A stretch of 64,000 bases of DNA from Ochotona curzoniae (lineage: Eukaryota > Chordata > Mammalia > Lagomorpha > Ochotonidae): assembly GCF_017591425.1 (NCBI RefSeq), contig NW_024467119.1, forward strand, positions 79,600,894 to 79,664,893. The letters run 5' to 3'. This document shows, one piece after another, positions 1 to 10,175 of this stretch. The translations under genes and the position numbers were made by a program. The notes below the pieces were generated by a model, which saw only the letters and a program-made list of their open reading frames with translations, ran no database searches and was not told the origin of the DNA. Numbering within the stretch: the stretch's first letter is position 1; the number at the start of each line of letters is the position of its first letter.

Positions 1-110
1 TGGTAACAGCATCAGTCTGTCCATGAGGGCTCCAATCACCTGTTACCACGGCTATGACCATTCCATTTAAACACGAGTTCTGGAGGGGACATTCAAACCG
101 TAGGGTGGAG
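1..110 (+). mobile_element. Ancient interspersed repeat, 3' end
   Basis: The stretch ends in GGGGACATTCAAACC after a run resembling the terminal part of an old mammalian repeat (ATGACC-ATT-CATTTAAACACGAG, then GGAGGGGACATTCAAACC). A related end is seen near 59345-59375. I recognise the motif from common mammalian repeats but do not name the family. The element is cut by the window edge. Confidence 0.4.
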
Positions 111-343
111 CCGTGTGATTCTTCTAAGGCTGAAATGTCTCCTAGGAAGAATTCTTTGTTAGATCAAACTAATGGTGACTGTTGTGGGGAGGGGGAGTCT
201 GGAAGGAAGCAACCCGGAATGTTGACCCTCATTTTTGGACCTGCTTCAGTCCTGTGAGCTGCCACCTCCCTCAGGTCTGGCCGCGGGGGATCTCAGATTA
301 CCTGTATCCTCCTGAGTAGAGGCTGAACATTTTCCACTTTTTA

Positions 344-670
344 AAAAAGAATTATTAATTTTTATTGGAAAGTCAAATATACAGAGAGGAGGAAAAACAG
401 AGAGGAAGATCTTCTGTCCGATGACTCATTCCTCAAGTGGCCGCAATGACTAGAGCTGAGCCGATCTGAAGCCAGGAGCCAAGAGCTTCCTCTGGGTCTT
501 CCACATGGTTGCATGGTCCCAAAGTTTTGGTCCGACCTTGACCTGCTTTCCCAGGCCACAAGCAGGGAGCTGGATGGGAAGTGGGGCTGCTGGGACACAA
601 ACTGGTGCCCATATGAAATCCCGACTTGTGCAAGGTAAGGATTTTAGTCACTAGGCTACCACACCGGAGC
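344..670 (-). mobile_element. CSINE (lagomorph tRNA-derived SINE), complete, minus
   Basis: It reads from the A/T tail (TTTTTATTGGAAAGTC) through AGGAAGATCTTC to the head end. The flanks carry an exact 16-bp duplication, CATTTTCCACTTTTTA, at 328-343 and 671-686, which is the hallmark of L1-mediated insertion and fixes both ends. It belongs to the younger variant. Apparent reading frames across it are only SINE sequence. Confidence 0.93.
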
Positions 671-732
671 CATTTTCCACTTTTTACTTAACCACAGGGC
701 TAGCTGGACACATGTGGTGAAATTTGGCCACA

Positions 733-1360
733 GGGGCTGGTGTTAAGGCACAGTAGGTTAAACCTGCCATACAGGCATCCCATACAGACACCAGTTCTTG
801 TCCCAGTTGCTCCACTTCCAATCTAGTTGCCTGCTAATGCATCTGCAAAGCCAGAAGAAGATGGCTTGGACCCCTGTCAGACACGTGGGACACAAAATGG
901 AGCTCCTGGTTCTTGGTCTTGGCCTGGCCTAGCCCGAGCCATTGCAGCCATTTGGGGATTAAAACAGTAGATGGAGCCTAGTGCACAGCTTAGCAGCTAA
1001 AGTCCTCGCCTTACACAAGCCGGGATTCCATATGGGTGCCAATTCTAATCCTGGCGGCCCCGCTTTCCATTCAATTCCCTGCTTGTGACCTGGGAAAGTA
1101 GTCGAGGACGGCTCAAAGCCTTGGGACCCTGCACCCACATGGGAGACCCGGAAGAGGCTTCTGGCTCCTGACTTAAGACAGGCACAGCTTCAGCCATTGT
1201 AGCTGCTTGGGGACTGAATCATCAGATAGAAGATCTTTCTCTCTGTATATCTGACTTTCCAATAAAAATAATAAATAAATCTTTTTTAAAAGTAGATAGA
1301 AGATTCTTTCTCTCTTCATCTGTCTCTCCTTTTCTGCCTTCCAAATAAACTTTTTAAAAA
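733..1360 (+). mobile_element. Older CSINE, plus, split by a younger CSINE
   Basis: The 5' part is 733-976 (GGGGCTGGTGTTAAGGCACAG start, TTGCAGCCATTTGGGGATTA). The 3' tail is 1291-1360 (TTCTTTCTCTCTTC ... CCAAATAAAC). The break is caused by the younger copy at 977-1290. The sequence is more diverged from the shared CSINE pattern than its guest. Confidence 0.85.
977..1290 (+). mobile_element. CSINE, young variant, nested in an older CSINE
   Basis: It has the head CAGCTTAGCAGCTAAAGTCC, the Pol III B-box-like TTCTAATCC and the tail CCAATAAAAATAATAAATAAATC. The imperfect duplication AGTAGATGGAG / AGTAGATAGAA at 966-976 and 1291-1301 shows insertion into the older SINE. Confidence 0.92.
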
Positions 1361-2316
1361 CATGTTTTGAAAAGTTAAACGGAAAGAAATAAGTTATACA
1401 ATGACATCAGGAATGCACTTAACAGCTGGAATGTTTGGTTCAAACCTTTTCTGTACCAGGTTCAAGTTCTTTGAGTTTGGCCAAGTTCCCTCTGTCCTGC
1501 AGGTTGGTGATTACATGCTGAAGGTGAACGGGGAGATCAAGAGTACATTTGGGTTTCATTTCCCTGTATCTTGGACTTTGGATTTTGTCCTCAAAGAAAG
1601 CTTTCCTTTATAACGTACAACCAACCCAACGCAAGCAAAGCAGTGCAGTTGCACATACGAGCACGCAGAGAGGCTGGTGTGGGGTTTCCCACTGAAGCAG
1701 TTCATTGTTCACAGGATCTGGCACTAAGAAACGGGAAGGAGTTGCTACACAAATAGCCTGTTGAAAAATAGACCATCACTTGAGTATGACGCAATGACAG
1801 ATTGCAACATGGAAAGAAGTCCTGAATGAAAATTTTGTGTTACAAAATGATCAAAAGCTGTGCAACAAAATGGCAAAGCAACAACATTTATTTTGAAGCC
1901 TTTGTCTTTACCAGGGCAGTCTTTCCCAGTCGTTTTCAGACCCCTGACACTGTTAAAACAAGCATGGGAATCTTTCTCAGCTCTAAAATTCCCTCTGCCC
2001 CGGGATAAGTATAAGACTATGGGGATGGAACAAACCCTACAGCCCTCCCACAGTAAAGAACAATGCAGGCGAGACATAGGCTTTGGTCAAAGCTCCACAG
2101 ACAAAGGAGATGGCACGGGTGGGACTCTGTCTTCTAATGAAAGGAGGCTTGCACGAGCTGAGGGACGTGATCTAAATCCCTCCATCTACCATTGCTAGTC
2201 ACAGACTTCTGGCTCAAAAGTGTAGGAAATAAGATATCTACAATAGAAAAACAAGTACCGTCCAAGGCTCACTTGCCAATCTCACTGGCATTGCTTAATT
2301 CTTGATCTCTCTCTGA
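1361..2316. other. Unique sequence, no supported gene
   Basis: No repeat was recognised. There is a splice-acceptor-like pyrimidine tract ending in CTGCAG at 1502, followed by a short frame reading VGDYMLKVNGEI, which resembles the core of a PDZ domain. No donor or flanking exon supports it (see findings). The remaining open frames are short and overlap on both strands, as expected by chance. Confidence 0.4.
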
Positions 2317-2610
2317 CAATTTGTTTATTTATTGGGAAAGCAGAATTAGAGAGCAAGGAGAAAGATTGATTACATCTTCTGGTTCATTTCTCAAATGGCC
2401 ACGAAGGCTGGAACTGGACCCATCCAAAGCCAAGGAGCTTCTTTCAGGCCTCCTATGTGGGTGTAGGGGCCTGAGGCCATCCTCCACTGCTTTCATAGGC
2501 ACATGAGCAGGGGAGCTGAATCAGAAGTGGAGCAATGGGGATAGGAACTGGAGATCATATGGAATGCAGCAGCCTAAATTTCTGTGCCACAGTGCCAGAT
2601 CCCGTGATAA
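2317..2610 (-). mobile_element. CSINE, older, minus
   Basis: It runs from TTTGTTTATTTATTGGGAAAG through the SINE landmarks CATCTTCTGGTTCATTTC, CACTGCTTTCATAGGCACATGAGCAG and GGAGCTGAATCAGAAGTGGAG to GTGCCACAGTGCCAGATCCC. It is substantially diverged. No clear target duplication was found. Confidence 0.85.
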
Positions 2611-3091
2611 TTTTTTTTAAATAAAAAAATGAAGTCAACCACTTATAAGCAAATATTTTAAATAGGAAGCATTTGTAGACACATATGTGCCAGGATGTTT
2701 TGGTTAGATTTGTTTAGAAGACTAATTCACCTACATTAGGGCATTAGTTTAATTGTGCTGCAGCCATCAAATAGCGTACTATGCCACCACACACATACAC
2801 ACAGAGCTTATAGAACTAATGTTTTAACTTTCTATAAAAAGTTACCCATGACATATTACTGATAAGAAAGAAAAAGAAGTGATAACTTTCATGCATTATT
2901 CTGTTCTAATAAGCACTATTTTAATTATTTTTTTATACACTGGCATGATGCTAAGTTGTTAAGTAATCATTTCTGTGTGGTTACATGATAGGTGATAATT
3001 GAATTTTTTGCAAGGAGAATGTATTGCTTTGGAAGCTAGAGAAAAAATATAGATCAAAGGCAGGAATGGGAAGCCCATAATTAGAAAATGG
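2611..3091. other. AT-rich unique sequence
   Basis: A/T-rich sequence with a short CACACACATACACACA run near 2788-2804. I see no gene, repeat family or regulatory motif worth naming. Confidence 0.4.
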
Positions 3092-3450
3092 CAGGGGCCA
3101 TGCCACACAATGGCTAAATAGGTTGATACTCTACCTTGCAGGGCCAGCACTCCATATAAGTGCCAGTTCTAGTCCCAGCTGCACAGTTTCCCATCCAGCT
3201 CCCTGTTTGTGGCCTGGGAAATCAGCAGAGGTTGGCTAAGATCCAACCTGTGTGGGAGACCTGCACCTGTGTGGGAGACCTGCACCTGTGTGGGAGACCT
3301 GCTGGCTCCTGGCTTCTGACTGGATCCACTCCAACCATTTTGACCATTGGAGAGTGAACCAGCAGATGGAAGGCTTCTCTCTCTCCCCCCCCCCACCCCT
3401 TCTCTCTACAAATCAGCCTTTAAAGTAAAAATAAATAAATCTTTTTTTTT
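3092..3450 (+). mobile_element. CSINE, plus, with internal triplication
   Basis: It starts at GGGGCCATGCCACACAATGG, holds CCATCCAGCTCCCTGTTTGTGG and GGCCTGGGAAATCAGCAGAG, and ends in a pyrimidine tract and AAATAAATAAATC. It is about 38 bp longer than expected because one 19-bp segment is present three times (3247-3303). Confidence 0.9.
3247..3303 (+). repeat. 19-bp direct repeat, three copies, inside a CSINE
   Basis: The unit CCTGTGTGGGAGACCTGCA occurs at 3247-3265, 3266-3284 and 3285-3303 (last base changed). The normal CSINE has this segment once, so two extra copies arose locally. Confidence 0.95.
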
Positions 3451-4131
3451 TAAATGTAGAAATGATCTTACTAACATGTGTATTGGATAATAATTATTGA
3501 TTGACATTAGCAATGTAGAGACTTAGAAATAACTTAAAATGTTAATTTTTCCATCTTCTTAAATAAAACCATTTGAACATGTATACAGGTATACAGGAGT
3601 GCTTCTTAAATTAGAAAGTATAATGGTATACAATGGTTGACAGGTCTTTACATTTTCCAAGGGCTGGCTTGTCCCAGCCCTGCTACAGCACTTATTGAAA
3701 ACGTTTGAAATGGTTTTCATCTGATGGCACTGTAAAGAAGTAGAGGTACTTTGTCCTCTGCAAGAAATCGATATGTGTTTGAGGTGGGGGCCAATATTTC
3801 AGGCAGATTCTTCAAAGCCATTTATGTTTGTGGCTTTCCTATCTCAGGTGTAGGCTCGCATACCACACTTGATGGAGAAGGTTAGCACATTCAATTTGCT
3901 TTATTGAATGATCACGGTCCATCTGCTTTCTGGGGGCGACTGCCTCAGTTATCAGATCATCCCAAGGTAAATGTCACAGTATGTCCTGCTCAGTGCAATT
4001 TCCCTCAGTTTATGAATTCTGATTTAATTAATTTTTTTCTTTTCACTTTTCTGATATGATTCAAGCTTCAAAACTGCATGTGACTGTGTGCATGTAAGAG
4101 TTACCTCATGAGCATATACAAAGGTATTTCA
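3451..4131. other. Unique sequence, no supported gene
   Basis: The stretch shows no recognised repeat, CpG cluster or splice-bounded frame. Confidence 0.35.
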
Positions 4132-4622
4132 ACAAGTTTCTAGAAGATGGAATTGAAAGATTATTTGTTTTGGTGTCAAAACACTTTGAACTTGATGCTT
4201 AGAAGTTCTGAGAGGGTCTGGCACAGTAGCCCAGCAGCTAGTTGCACTCACTGGGATCCCATATGGGCACCAGTTTTTGTCCTGGCTGCTCTGCTTTCCA
4301 TCCAATTCCTTGCCTGTGGCCTGGGAAAGCAGATGAGGACAGCCCAAAGCCTTAGGACCCTGCACCCATGTGGAAGACCTGGAAGAGGTTCTTGGCTCCT
4401 GGCTTTTGATCAACTCAGCTCCGGCCATTGCGGCCACTTGGGAAGTGAATCATCTCTCCTTCTCTCATAAATCTGACTTTCCATAAAAATAAATAAATCT
4501 TTTTAAAAAGTTCTTAGAAATGTTATTATGAAAAAAACTCCTGGCGTGAATTTCAAAATATTTTTGAAATGGAATGAATTTCTGGTTTTAGTTTCATTTC
4601 CCACCATCTTTTTGAAGTATTG
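4132..4622. mobile_element. Short inverted-repeat element (MITE-like), split by a CSINE
   Basis: The left end GGTATTTCAACAAGTTTCTAG and the right end CATCTTTTTGAAGTATT are imperfect inverted copies of the ends seen at 29832, 49970 and 51951. The A/T-rich middle is interrupted by the CSINE at 4213-4507. The structure suggests a non-autonomous DNA transposon. The family name is not known to me. Confidence 0.6.
4213..4507 (+). mobile_element. CSINE, plus, inside the inverted-repeat element
   Basis: It contains GGGATCCCATATGGGCACCAG, CATCCAATTCCTTGCCTG, GGCCTGGGAAAGCAGATGAG and the tail ATAAAAATAAATAAATC. A short AAGTTCT-type duplication surrounds it (TAGAAGTTCTGAG before, AAAAGTTCTTAG after). 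Confidence 0.9.
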
Positions 4623-4659
4623 CATACTTGCACTGATGTGTGATTTTATGAGAACAGAG

Positions 4660-4790
4660 CTAAAGATTTATGTATCTGAAAGGCCAAGCTATAGAGAGGA
4701 AGAGATCTTCCATATGCTGGTTCCCTCAACGGGGCCACCTTCTGCTGGTTTCCTAAGCATACTCACAGGAGCTCAGCCACCATACCTCAG
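4660..4790 (-). mobile_element. CSINE fragment, minus
   Basis: ATTTATGTATCTGAAAGGCC, AGAGAGGAAGAGATCTTCCAT and GCTGGTTCCCTC match the 3' third of an older CSINE in reverse. The head half is missing or unrecognisable. Confidence 0.55.
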
Positions 4791-5594
4791 TCCGAGGCTT
4801 TTAAGAAAAGATTCTTGAACCAGAGCATTTGTGAAGATTTTAATGCTAGTGAAAGCTCCCTGTGAACCTTCCCTGTAACTTTGACAGAAGGACCCAGACT
4901 GTGAATTCTGCACACAGTCCACCTTCAGCGTGCATTTGCATTTTGAATGACAGACGCTCTCCATGTGTTTGTATCCAAGCTTAGGTATGGCACATGGGAG
5001 CCAAGGACACTTGCCCCTGCTTCTCGGTGTCTCACGCGCTTGAGTGAGCATCACTGCTCAGGGGTCATCTCCACAGCAGGTGCATTTGCAGTTCATCTAC
5101 ATCTGCACACAGGTGTTCATGGTGTGCCCTCCGCAGATCATTGGGGATACCTGCATGCAGCTGGGCTGTGAATGGTACATTTTAGCCCCCTGGGTAACAC
5201 AATACCGGCCAAGTGAATGGCTGTATTGTTGAGGTTATCAGTGTCAGCCTTTGAATTGAAAAGGGGAGAAGAGAAGGAAGAGAAAAAGCAGAGGGAGGGA
5301 GAGAAAGAGTAGGTTTAATCAACTCCAATAATTTCCTTCTGAGTGGAACAAGTAAATTAACCTAAAGCAGCATATTGGTCATCATCCCTATTGCTACCAG
5401 TTTGGAGGAATGAGCCGACATTTTAAAAGTAACTCAACAGTACTGCCTGGTATCCCTGGAACAAGAGGAAAGGCATGTTTAGCAGGGCACATGGAGGAGG
5501 GGCAGCAAGGATGTTAAGAGGTAAGATGCTTTCAGGATGTGTTGTGGGCCATCCCCTGTACTGGTGCCTCCTTCAAATCCTGCCTTCTGGACTG
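4791..5594. other. Unique sequence with a purine-rich block
   Basis: There is a purine-rich tract at about 5257-5312 (GGGGAGAAGAGAAGGAAGAG...). No repeat family or supported gene is visible. The overlapping frames around 4947-5232 lack splice sites or recognisable protein features. Confidence 0.35.
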
Positions 5595-5866
5595 AGCATT
5601 TGGCACAATGGTTGACCTGGTGTGCCCACATCTGCTTTCAGAGCATATGGATTCAAGGCCTAGCTCTCTTTCTAATCAGTTTCCTGCTAATGCGTACACT
5701 GGGAAGGTGCAGTGCTGGCTCAAGTCCTTGGGTCCCTGCCACTCACTTGCAAGAATCCAACTGATTTCTGGCCCAGTACTGGATCATGAAGGCAATTGGG
5801 AAATGAATCAGTAGGTGGAAGGTCTGTGTGTGTGCATGCATGCACCTTCTAAACAAAGAAACACAT
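5595..5866 (+). mobile_element. CSINE, older type, plus
   Basis: TTTGGCACAATGGTTGACC start, GCATATGGATTCAAGGCC, CTGCTAATGCGTACACTGG and AGTCCTTGGGTCCCTGCCAC are landmarks of the older CSINE form whose middle reads CTGCTAATG...CCTGGGAAG. It ends near the TGTGTGTGTGCATGCATGC tract. Confidence 0.75.
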
Positions 5867-5867
5867 T

Positions 5868-6202
5868 TTTAGATTTATTTTCATTTTACTTGAAAGGCAG
5901 AGTTACAGAAAGAAAGAAAGCAAGAAGAGAGAGTGATCTTCCATCTGCTGCTTCACTCCCAAAATGGCCTTAACAACTGCAGCTGAACCATTCTAAAGCC
6001 AGGAATCAGAAGCTTCTTCTAGGTCTCCCACGTGAGTGCAGGGTCCCTAGCCCTTGGGACATTATCCACTGCTTTCTCTGGCCATAAGCAGGAGGTTGGA
6101 TCAGAATTGGCATAGCCATGAGACAATCCAGTACCCATATGAAATGCCAGCATCACAAGGTAGAGGCTTAGCCTACTATGATATGGCATTGACCCCAAAT
6201 AA
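5868..6202 (-). mobile_element. CSINE, older, minus
   Basis: It starts TTAGATTTATTTTCATTTTAC, passes GATCTTCCATCTGCTGCTTC, GCTTTCTCTGGCCATAAGCAG and CCCATATGAAATGCCAGCATC, and ends at ATGGCATTGACCCC. With the plus copy just before it, it forms a tail-to-tail inverted pair. Confidence 0.85.
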
Positions 6203-6251
6203 TCTAAAATTTGTAAAACAGTCTACCTTTCAAATAAATAAAATACGTTTT

Positions 6252-6484
6252 TTTTTTTTAATTTTTTTTTAAGATTTATTTTTATTATTTTTTCATTGGA
6301 AAGGCAGATATACAGAGAGGAGAGACAGAGAGGAAGATCTTCCATCTGATGATTCACTCCCCAAGTGAGCACAACGGGCCGATACTATGCCGATCCGAAG
6401 CCAGGAGCCTCTTCCGGCGCCCATATGGGATCCCAGGCGTGCAAGGCGAGGACCTTTAACCACTTGCGCCACTGCGCCGGGCCC
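6252..6484 (-). mobile_element. CSINE, young variant, internally deleted, minus
   Basis: The exact duplication AAATAAAATACGTTTT at 6236-6251 and 6485-6500 bounds the copy. The middle of the SINE is missing: GCCAGGAGCCTCTTCC is joined directly to GGCGCCCATATGGGATCCC, so the segment with the AGGTCTCCCAC, CTTTCCCAGGCC and AGCTGGATGGG landmarks is gone. Confidence 0.93.
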
Positions 6485-6500
6485 AAATAAAATACGTTTT

Positions 6501-6810
6501 AAAGATTTATTTGTTTTCATTGGAAAGACAGTTATTCAGAGAAAAGGAAAGACAGAGAGAAAGATTTTCTGTCTGCTGGTTGATCCCCAAGTGGCTGCAA
6601 TAGGCAAAGCTGAGTGGATCCAAAGACAGAAGCTTCTGCTAGGTCTCCTGGGTGCAGGGTCCCAAGGACTTGGGTTGTCCTCCACTGCTCTCCTAGGCCA
6701 CAAGCAAGGAGCTGAATGGGAAGTGTATCAGCTGACACATGAACCGCTGTCCTGATGGGATCCTGGCACATGCAAGGCAAGGACTTTAGCTACTAGGCCA
6801 TTCCACGCCC
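6501..6810 (-). mobile_element. CSINE, minus
   Basis: It runs from AAAGATTTATTTGTTTTCATTGG to TACTAGGCCATTCCACGCCC. Landmarks include GGGTGCAGGGTCCCAAGGAC and CTAGGCCACAAGCAAGGAGC. It is moderately diverged and lies directly after the deleted young copy. Confidence 0.88.
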
Positions 6811-7187
6811 ATAAAATAAATTTAAGATATTAATGAGTAAATTAAGTAAAATAAAAACTTAAACTCTTATCCCAAGCTGTTTGGCACCAAGCAACAGCTT
6901 TTTGAGGGCTGGACCCACTCACTCTCATGCTGACTCTGGAGTTTTGATCTCTCCTGGGAAATTTGGTAGGGTGGGCCTAGGCAGGCTTCCCAGGGGCTCC
7001 ACCTAAGAGGTGCAGGTGCAGCTCGCCACAGGGGAGCCCAGCCTCAGAGCTGTTCAGAGCTGCACCAGCAGCTGGCAGGCTGCCCAACTAGAGAGCAACG
7101 GTAGCTGAAATCATTAACTGCTTGTACACAACCAGGACGGCGGCTAGACTCAACGCACACTGTCTTAGAACTCACAGCCAATGTGCG
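6811..7187. other. Unique sequence, no supported gene
   Basis: Holds a CAGGCTTCCCAGGGGCTCC / GGGGAGCCCAGCCTCAGAGC-type GC-richer segment at about 6965-7090. No repeat or coding feature is supported. Confidence 0.35.
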
Positions 7188-7345
7188 AAGTGGGTACACC
7201 CCATCAGCTGCTTTGTGTAAATGAGGAAACAGGAGTCTAGAGAAAGTTCAGTGGTGTGCCCAAGAGTGCCTGGGTGGGAGGCTGTGGGGCTACAGATCCC
7301 GGGAGTTGATTCAGACAGCAGATCTGGGACCTGGGAAAGAGCAGG
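7188..7345 (-). mobile_element. MIR fragment, minus
   Basis: AAATGAGGAAACAGGAG, GAGAAAGTTCAGTGGTGTGC, CCAAGAGTGCC and the following GGGAGTTGATTCAGACAGCAG correspond to the reverse complement of the conserved MIR core (CTCAGTTTCCTCATCTGTAAA and GACCTTGGGCAAGT in the sense direction). Confidence 0.65.
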
Positions 7346-8104
7346 TTTTCCATGCCCAAGTGGCCGAATATAAACCAACAGAGATACCTCACCCTGCACA
7401 CTCCTGATATTTGATCCAAGCTCGTGTGGTTCTGCCCACCTTGCAGTTCCTACCACAAGCTTTTTTTGATCCCGCTGAATTTTAGTAAATACTGATGGAA
7501 TTTGTGAGTGGTACAAAAGATGGCTCATCTTGGAGCAAGCCTGGAAGATTATGGCTTCTGTGGTTTTTTAAATGTTTTCTTTTTGGTAAATTTGAAAATA
7601 AGACAAAGTGGGAAGAACAGTGTAATGAGTTCCATGACTCCAGTCTGGTGTCCACAGCTTGTGAACATTCTGCCAGCCCTGTTCCCGGCACCCCCAGCTT
7701 TCTTGCCACAGCATGTATGAGTTTGCATGGTTATCTTCAAGCAAATCCTACATTTGTCAGCTATTTGTCAATACTTTAGCCTGGATACCTGCATTTTCTG
7801 CTAGTTTATTAAGATATTTCTATCTACGCATAAATACAACCTCAATTAGACTGAACAGTATTAACAATGATCATTTCAATATTTTCCAATATCTGGCCCA
7901 TATCCAAGCTGATTCTCCCGAATGAATCCCTTTATAATTTGTGGAATCAGAGTGGAAATAAGGCACACATATTTGGTTGTTATATCTGTTGTATTTTTTC
8001 CTCTTTGTCCCACCTTCCCTCTTTTAATGACATGGATTTTTATTTAAATAGAAACTAGCACATAAAATCACCATTAAAGTGATTTTTCTATTTCTATACG
8101 TATT
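7346..8104. other. Unique sequence, no supported gene
   Basis: Turns A/T-rich after 7700. Several overlapping short frames exist on both strands but none has splice sites, a known motif or a clear start context. Confidence 0.35.
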
Positions 8105-8345
8105 TATTTTAATTTTATTTGAAGGGTAGCCCAGCTGAGGCTGGGACAGTCTACAGCTACAAGCAGGGCACTGGGCATTCAATCAAGGTCTCCCTCCTGG
8201 GTGGCAGGGATGTAAGTGCTGGAGCTATCACCTGCTGCCTCCCATGGTCACCTCAGCAGGAAGCTGGACGTGGGGACACAGCTGGCACTCTGAACCCAGA
8301 CATAGGAGATATGGGTGGCCCACTTTGCCAGATGCCTGTCCTCAT
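8105..8345 (-). mobile_element. CSINE, oldest type (CSINE3-like), minus
   Basis: Landmarks are TTTTATTTGAAGGGTAG, CTCCTGGGTGGCAGGGA, CACCTGCTGCCTCCCATGG, CAGCAGGAAGCTGGA and TGAACCCAGACATAGGAGATATGGG, the pattern of the old lagomorph form with CCTGCTGCCTCCCAGG. Diverged. Confidence 0.7.
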
Positions 8346-9193
8346 TGAGGTGATCTTTAACTGACCTGGACACACTTGCTTGGAGGGGCATTGTACTTGT
8401 TTTTTGGGTGTAAGTGCATGTGGAGTGTGCTGTGTGCCACGCAGAGACACAATGGCATCGGTACCCTAGTGCCCCACCTGTAGGATGGCTATGCAGCAAT
8501 GAGAGAGGGTAGGGCACAGCTAGGATCAGAGGAGGGATAGCTCGAGAGGATGGTGTAGGTGACATTTCAATCTGGAGAGGAATGTGCAGGCCAGAGGCAG
8601 CGAGCCAGAGAAACCTCATTCCTGAGAAAAGGCGGAGGCGGTCAGAGGGGCGGGCCATGACAGGACCTTGGGGAAAAGTGATTATGGCTGCATTGTGCCC
8701 TGGATTTTAGCAAGTTTTAAAGCTCCCTTCCCAGTTGACCAGGGGAGGGTGTGGCCAGAATCAAAGTGAGCCCTTCAGGGGCCGAGAGCAGGAGTCCCTA
8801 ATTCCCTCTCCTGCACAGGTGCCATCGTGGGTGAGTGAGTGAGGCCTTGGTTTGAGAAGGGAGTGCCAGATGAGCAGGGAGGCAGAAGCAAAACCCTGGG
8901 CAGGGAAAAATGCAGGAGACACCTTAAGCTGGCCTAAGGAACAGAAGCTAGTCCCGTGTCCTCAGGTGGGAGCACCAGCCAGGGAGAACATAGCTCTTCT
9001 CTCTCCATGAGGAGCTAAGCTGGAAACCAGCCCCACTCCGACCGGATACGTTATTCTTCATTGACAGTGAAGTCAGCATGCACAGCACAGGTGCCAGAGC
9101 TCCCCGCCACAGCGAGGGCGGCAGGAGCTGGGATCCCTTGCTGGGGTTGTGTCTCTTGTCTCACTTGCTTCTCTCTCTTCTGCTGATTTTCAG
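8346..9193. other. Unique sequence upstream of the candidate exon
   Basis: GC-richer than its surroundings and free of recognised repeats. It ends in the pyrimidine-rich tract CTTCTCTCTCTTCTGCTGA and TTTTCAG, which would be the 3' splice site of the exon starting at 9194. Confidence 0.4.
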
Positions 9194-9319
9194 CTGATGG
9201 CCTTGCAGAGAGGGTTGGAGCTGACAGCTGTCACACAAGGATGGAGGCCTTTGCTGGAAATATGTATTTGCCAGGAAAACTTGCCTTCGCAGCTCTGCTT
9301 GTATTCTTTTCAGCTGGAA
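9194..9319 (+). CDS. Candidate signal-peptide exon (partial gene, unidentified)
   Basis: Seen: a long pyrimidine tract and TTTTCAG immediately before 9194; an ATG at 9241 in the context CAAGGATGG (A at -3, G at +4); then 26 codons beginning MEAFAGNMYLPGK and continuing with the hydrophobic run LAFAALLVFFSAG, ending one base into the next codon at a GAA/GTGAGC donor (GT at 9320). A basic residue, a hydrophobic core and a small-residue end are the shape of a cleavable signal peptide. Exons encoding signal peptides of secreted and membrane proteins often end in phase 1, as here. The first 47 bases would be 5' untranslated sequence. Against it: another ATG at 9197 in a different frame, a donor without G at -1, and no recognisable partner exon in the window. 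Without splicing the frame stops about a dozen codons later. I cannot name the gene. Confidence 0.3.
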
Positions 9320-10175
9320 GTGAGCCCCCAATCCATCCTGAGACCCAAGTTGGATGAAGAGAAAAGTAATACAAGGACCTCCTCAAGGTGTGGCAGAGTT
9401 TCTGGTTCATCCTCAGCTGGCCAACCTGGCAGCTGCCTGCCTGCCATCACCATGATCTCCCCTCCCTTAGCTGTCTCCTGGGAGCAGTGTGGTTATTTCA
9501 GCAAAATACCCACTCCTCCCTCTTTAATGAATGTCATTCATTTTAAAAAGTATGTTTGTCTTCATTATAAAATGCAAGCGGTGGATTATTGCCTAAACGA
9601 GAATCTCCACACGGCAATGCAGGCCTCCTGTAGAACAGGAATGGATGGGCCACCTGCCAGCCTGCTTCCTGCCACAGGGCAGGTAAGATGCAGATAAACT
9701 CTATGAATGAATCACATCCCCTTAGTCACCTTGCTCAAGTACATGGCAAGACCTCAGCTACCCTGAACTGAACACAACTCACCCAGCTCTGGACTAAATA
9801 CTGCATCCCACTTGTTCATGGACAACTGGTGTCGTTGCTCCCAGGGAACGAAGTGCGTCCCTGGAGACAAAGAGCATAGCGTGGTGACCTTCACTCCAGC
9901 GCACTGCACAGACACTTTGCCACACTGTACCTCCTGGCCAGAAGCAGCCCTGGTGGAAGAGCAGGGGAGGAGGCCACATACACAGGAGGGCATCTGCTGC
10001 TGAGGGGCTTGACGGAAAGAGAGGCAGGTTCGTGAATTCTGGAAGGCTCGGGAGGTGCAAGTGGCAACAGGTTTCCAAGGCAAATCATGTAATGTCTTTC
10101 TAGTTTAGAATTTTGTTTTCTTTCTTTCCTTTTAATGAAATGCTCCTTTTTAAAAGTGTTGCCTACGGAGCCGTC
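9320..10175. other. Unique sequence after the candidate exon
   Basis: No repeat recognised. An unspliced frame of 182 codons spans 9149-9697 but is in a different frame from the signal peptide, has no motif and is not supported as a gene. Confidence 0.35.

Noticed and set aside
8248..8658. Open frame of 136 codons, minus
   Set aside because: It begins in unique sequence and runs into an old CSINE; no motif or splice site.
9149..9697. Open frame of 182 codons, plus
   Set aside because: It overlaps the candidate signal-peptide exon in another frame, crosses its donor, and shows no recognisable motif.
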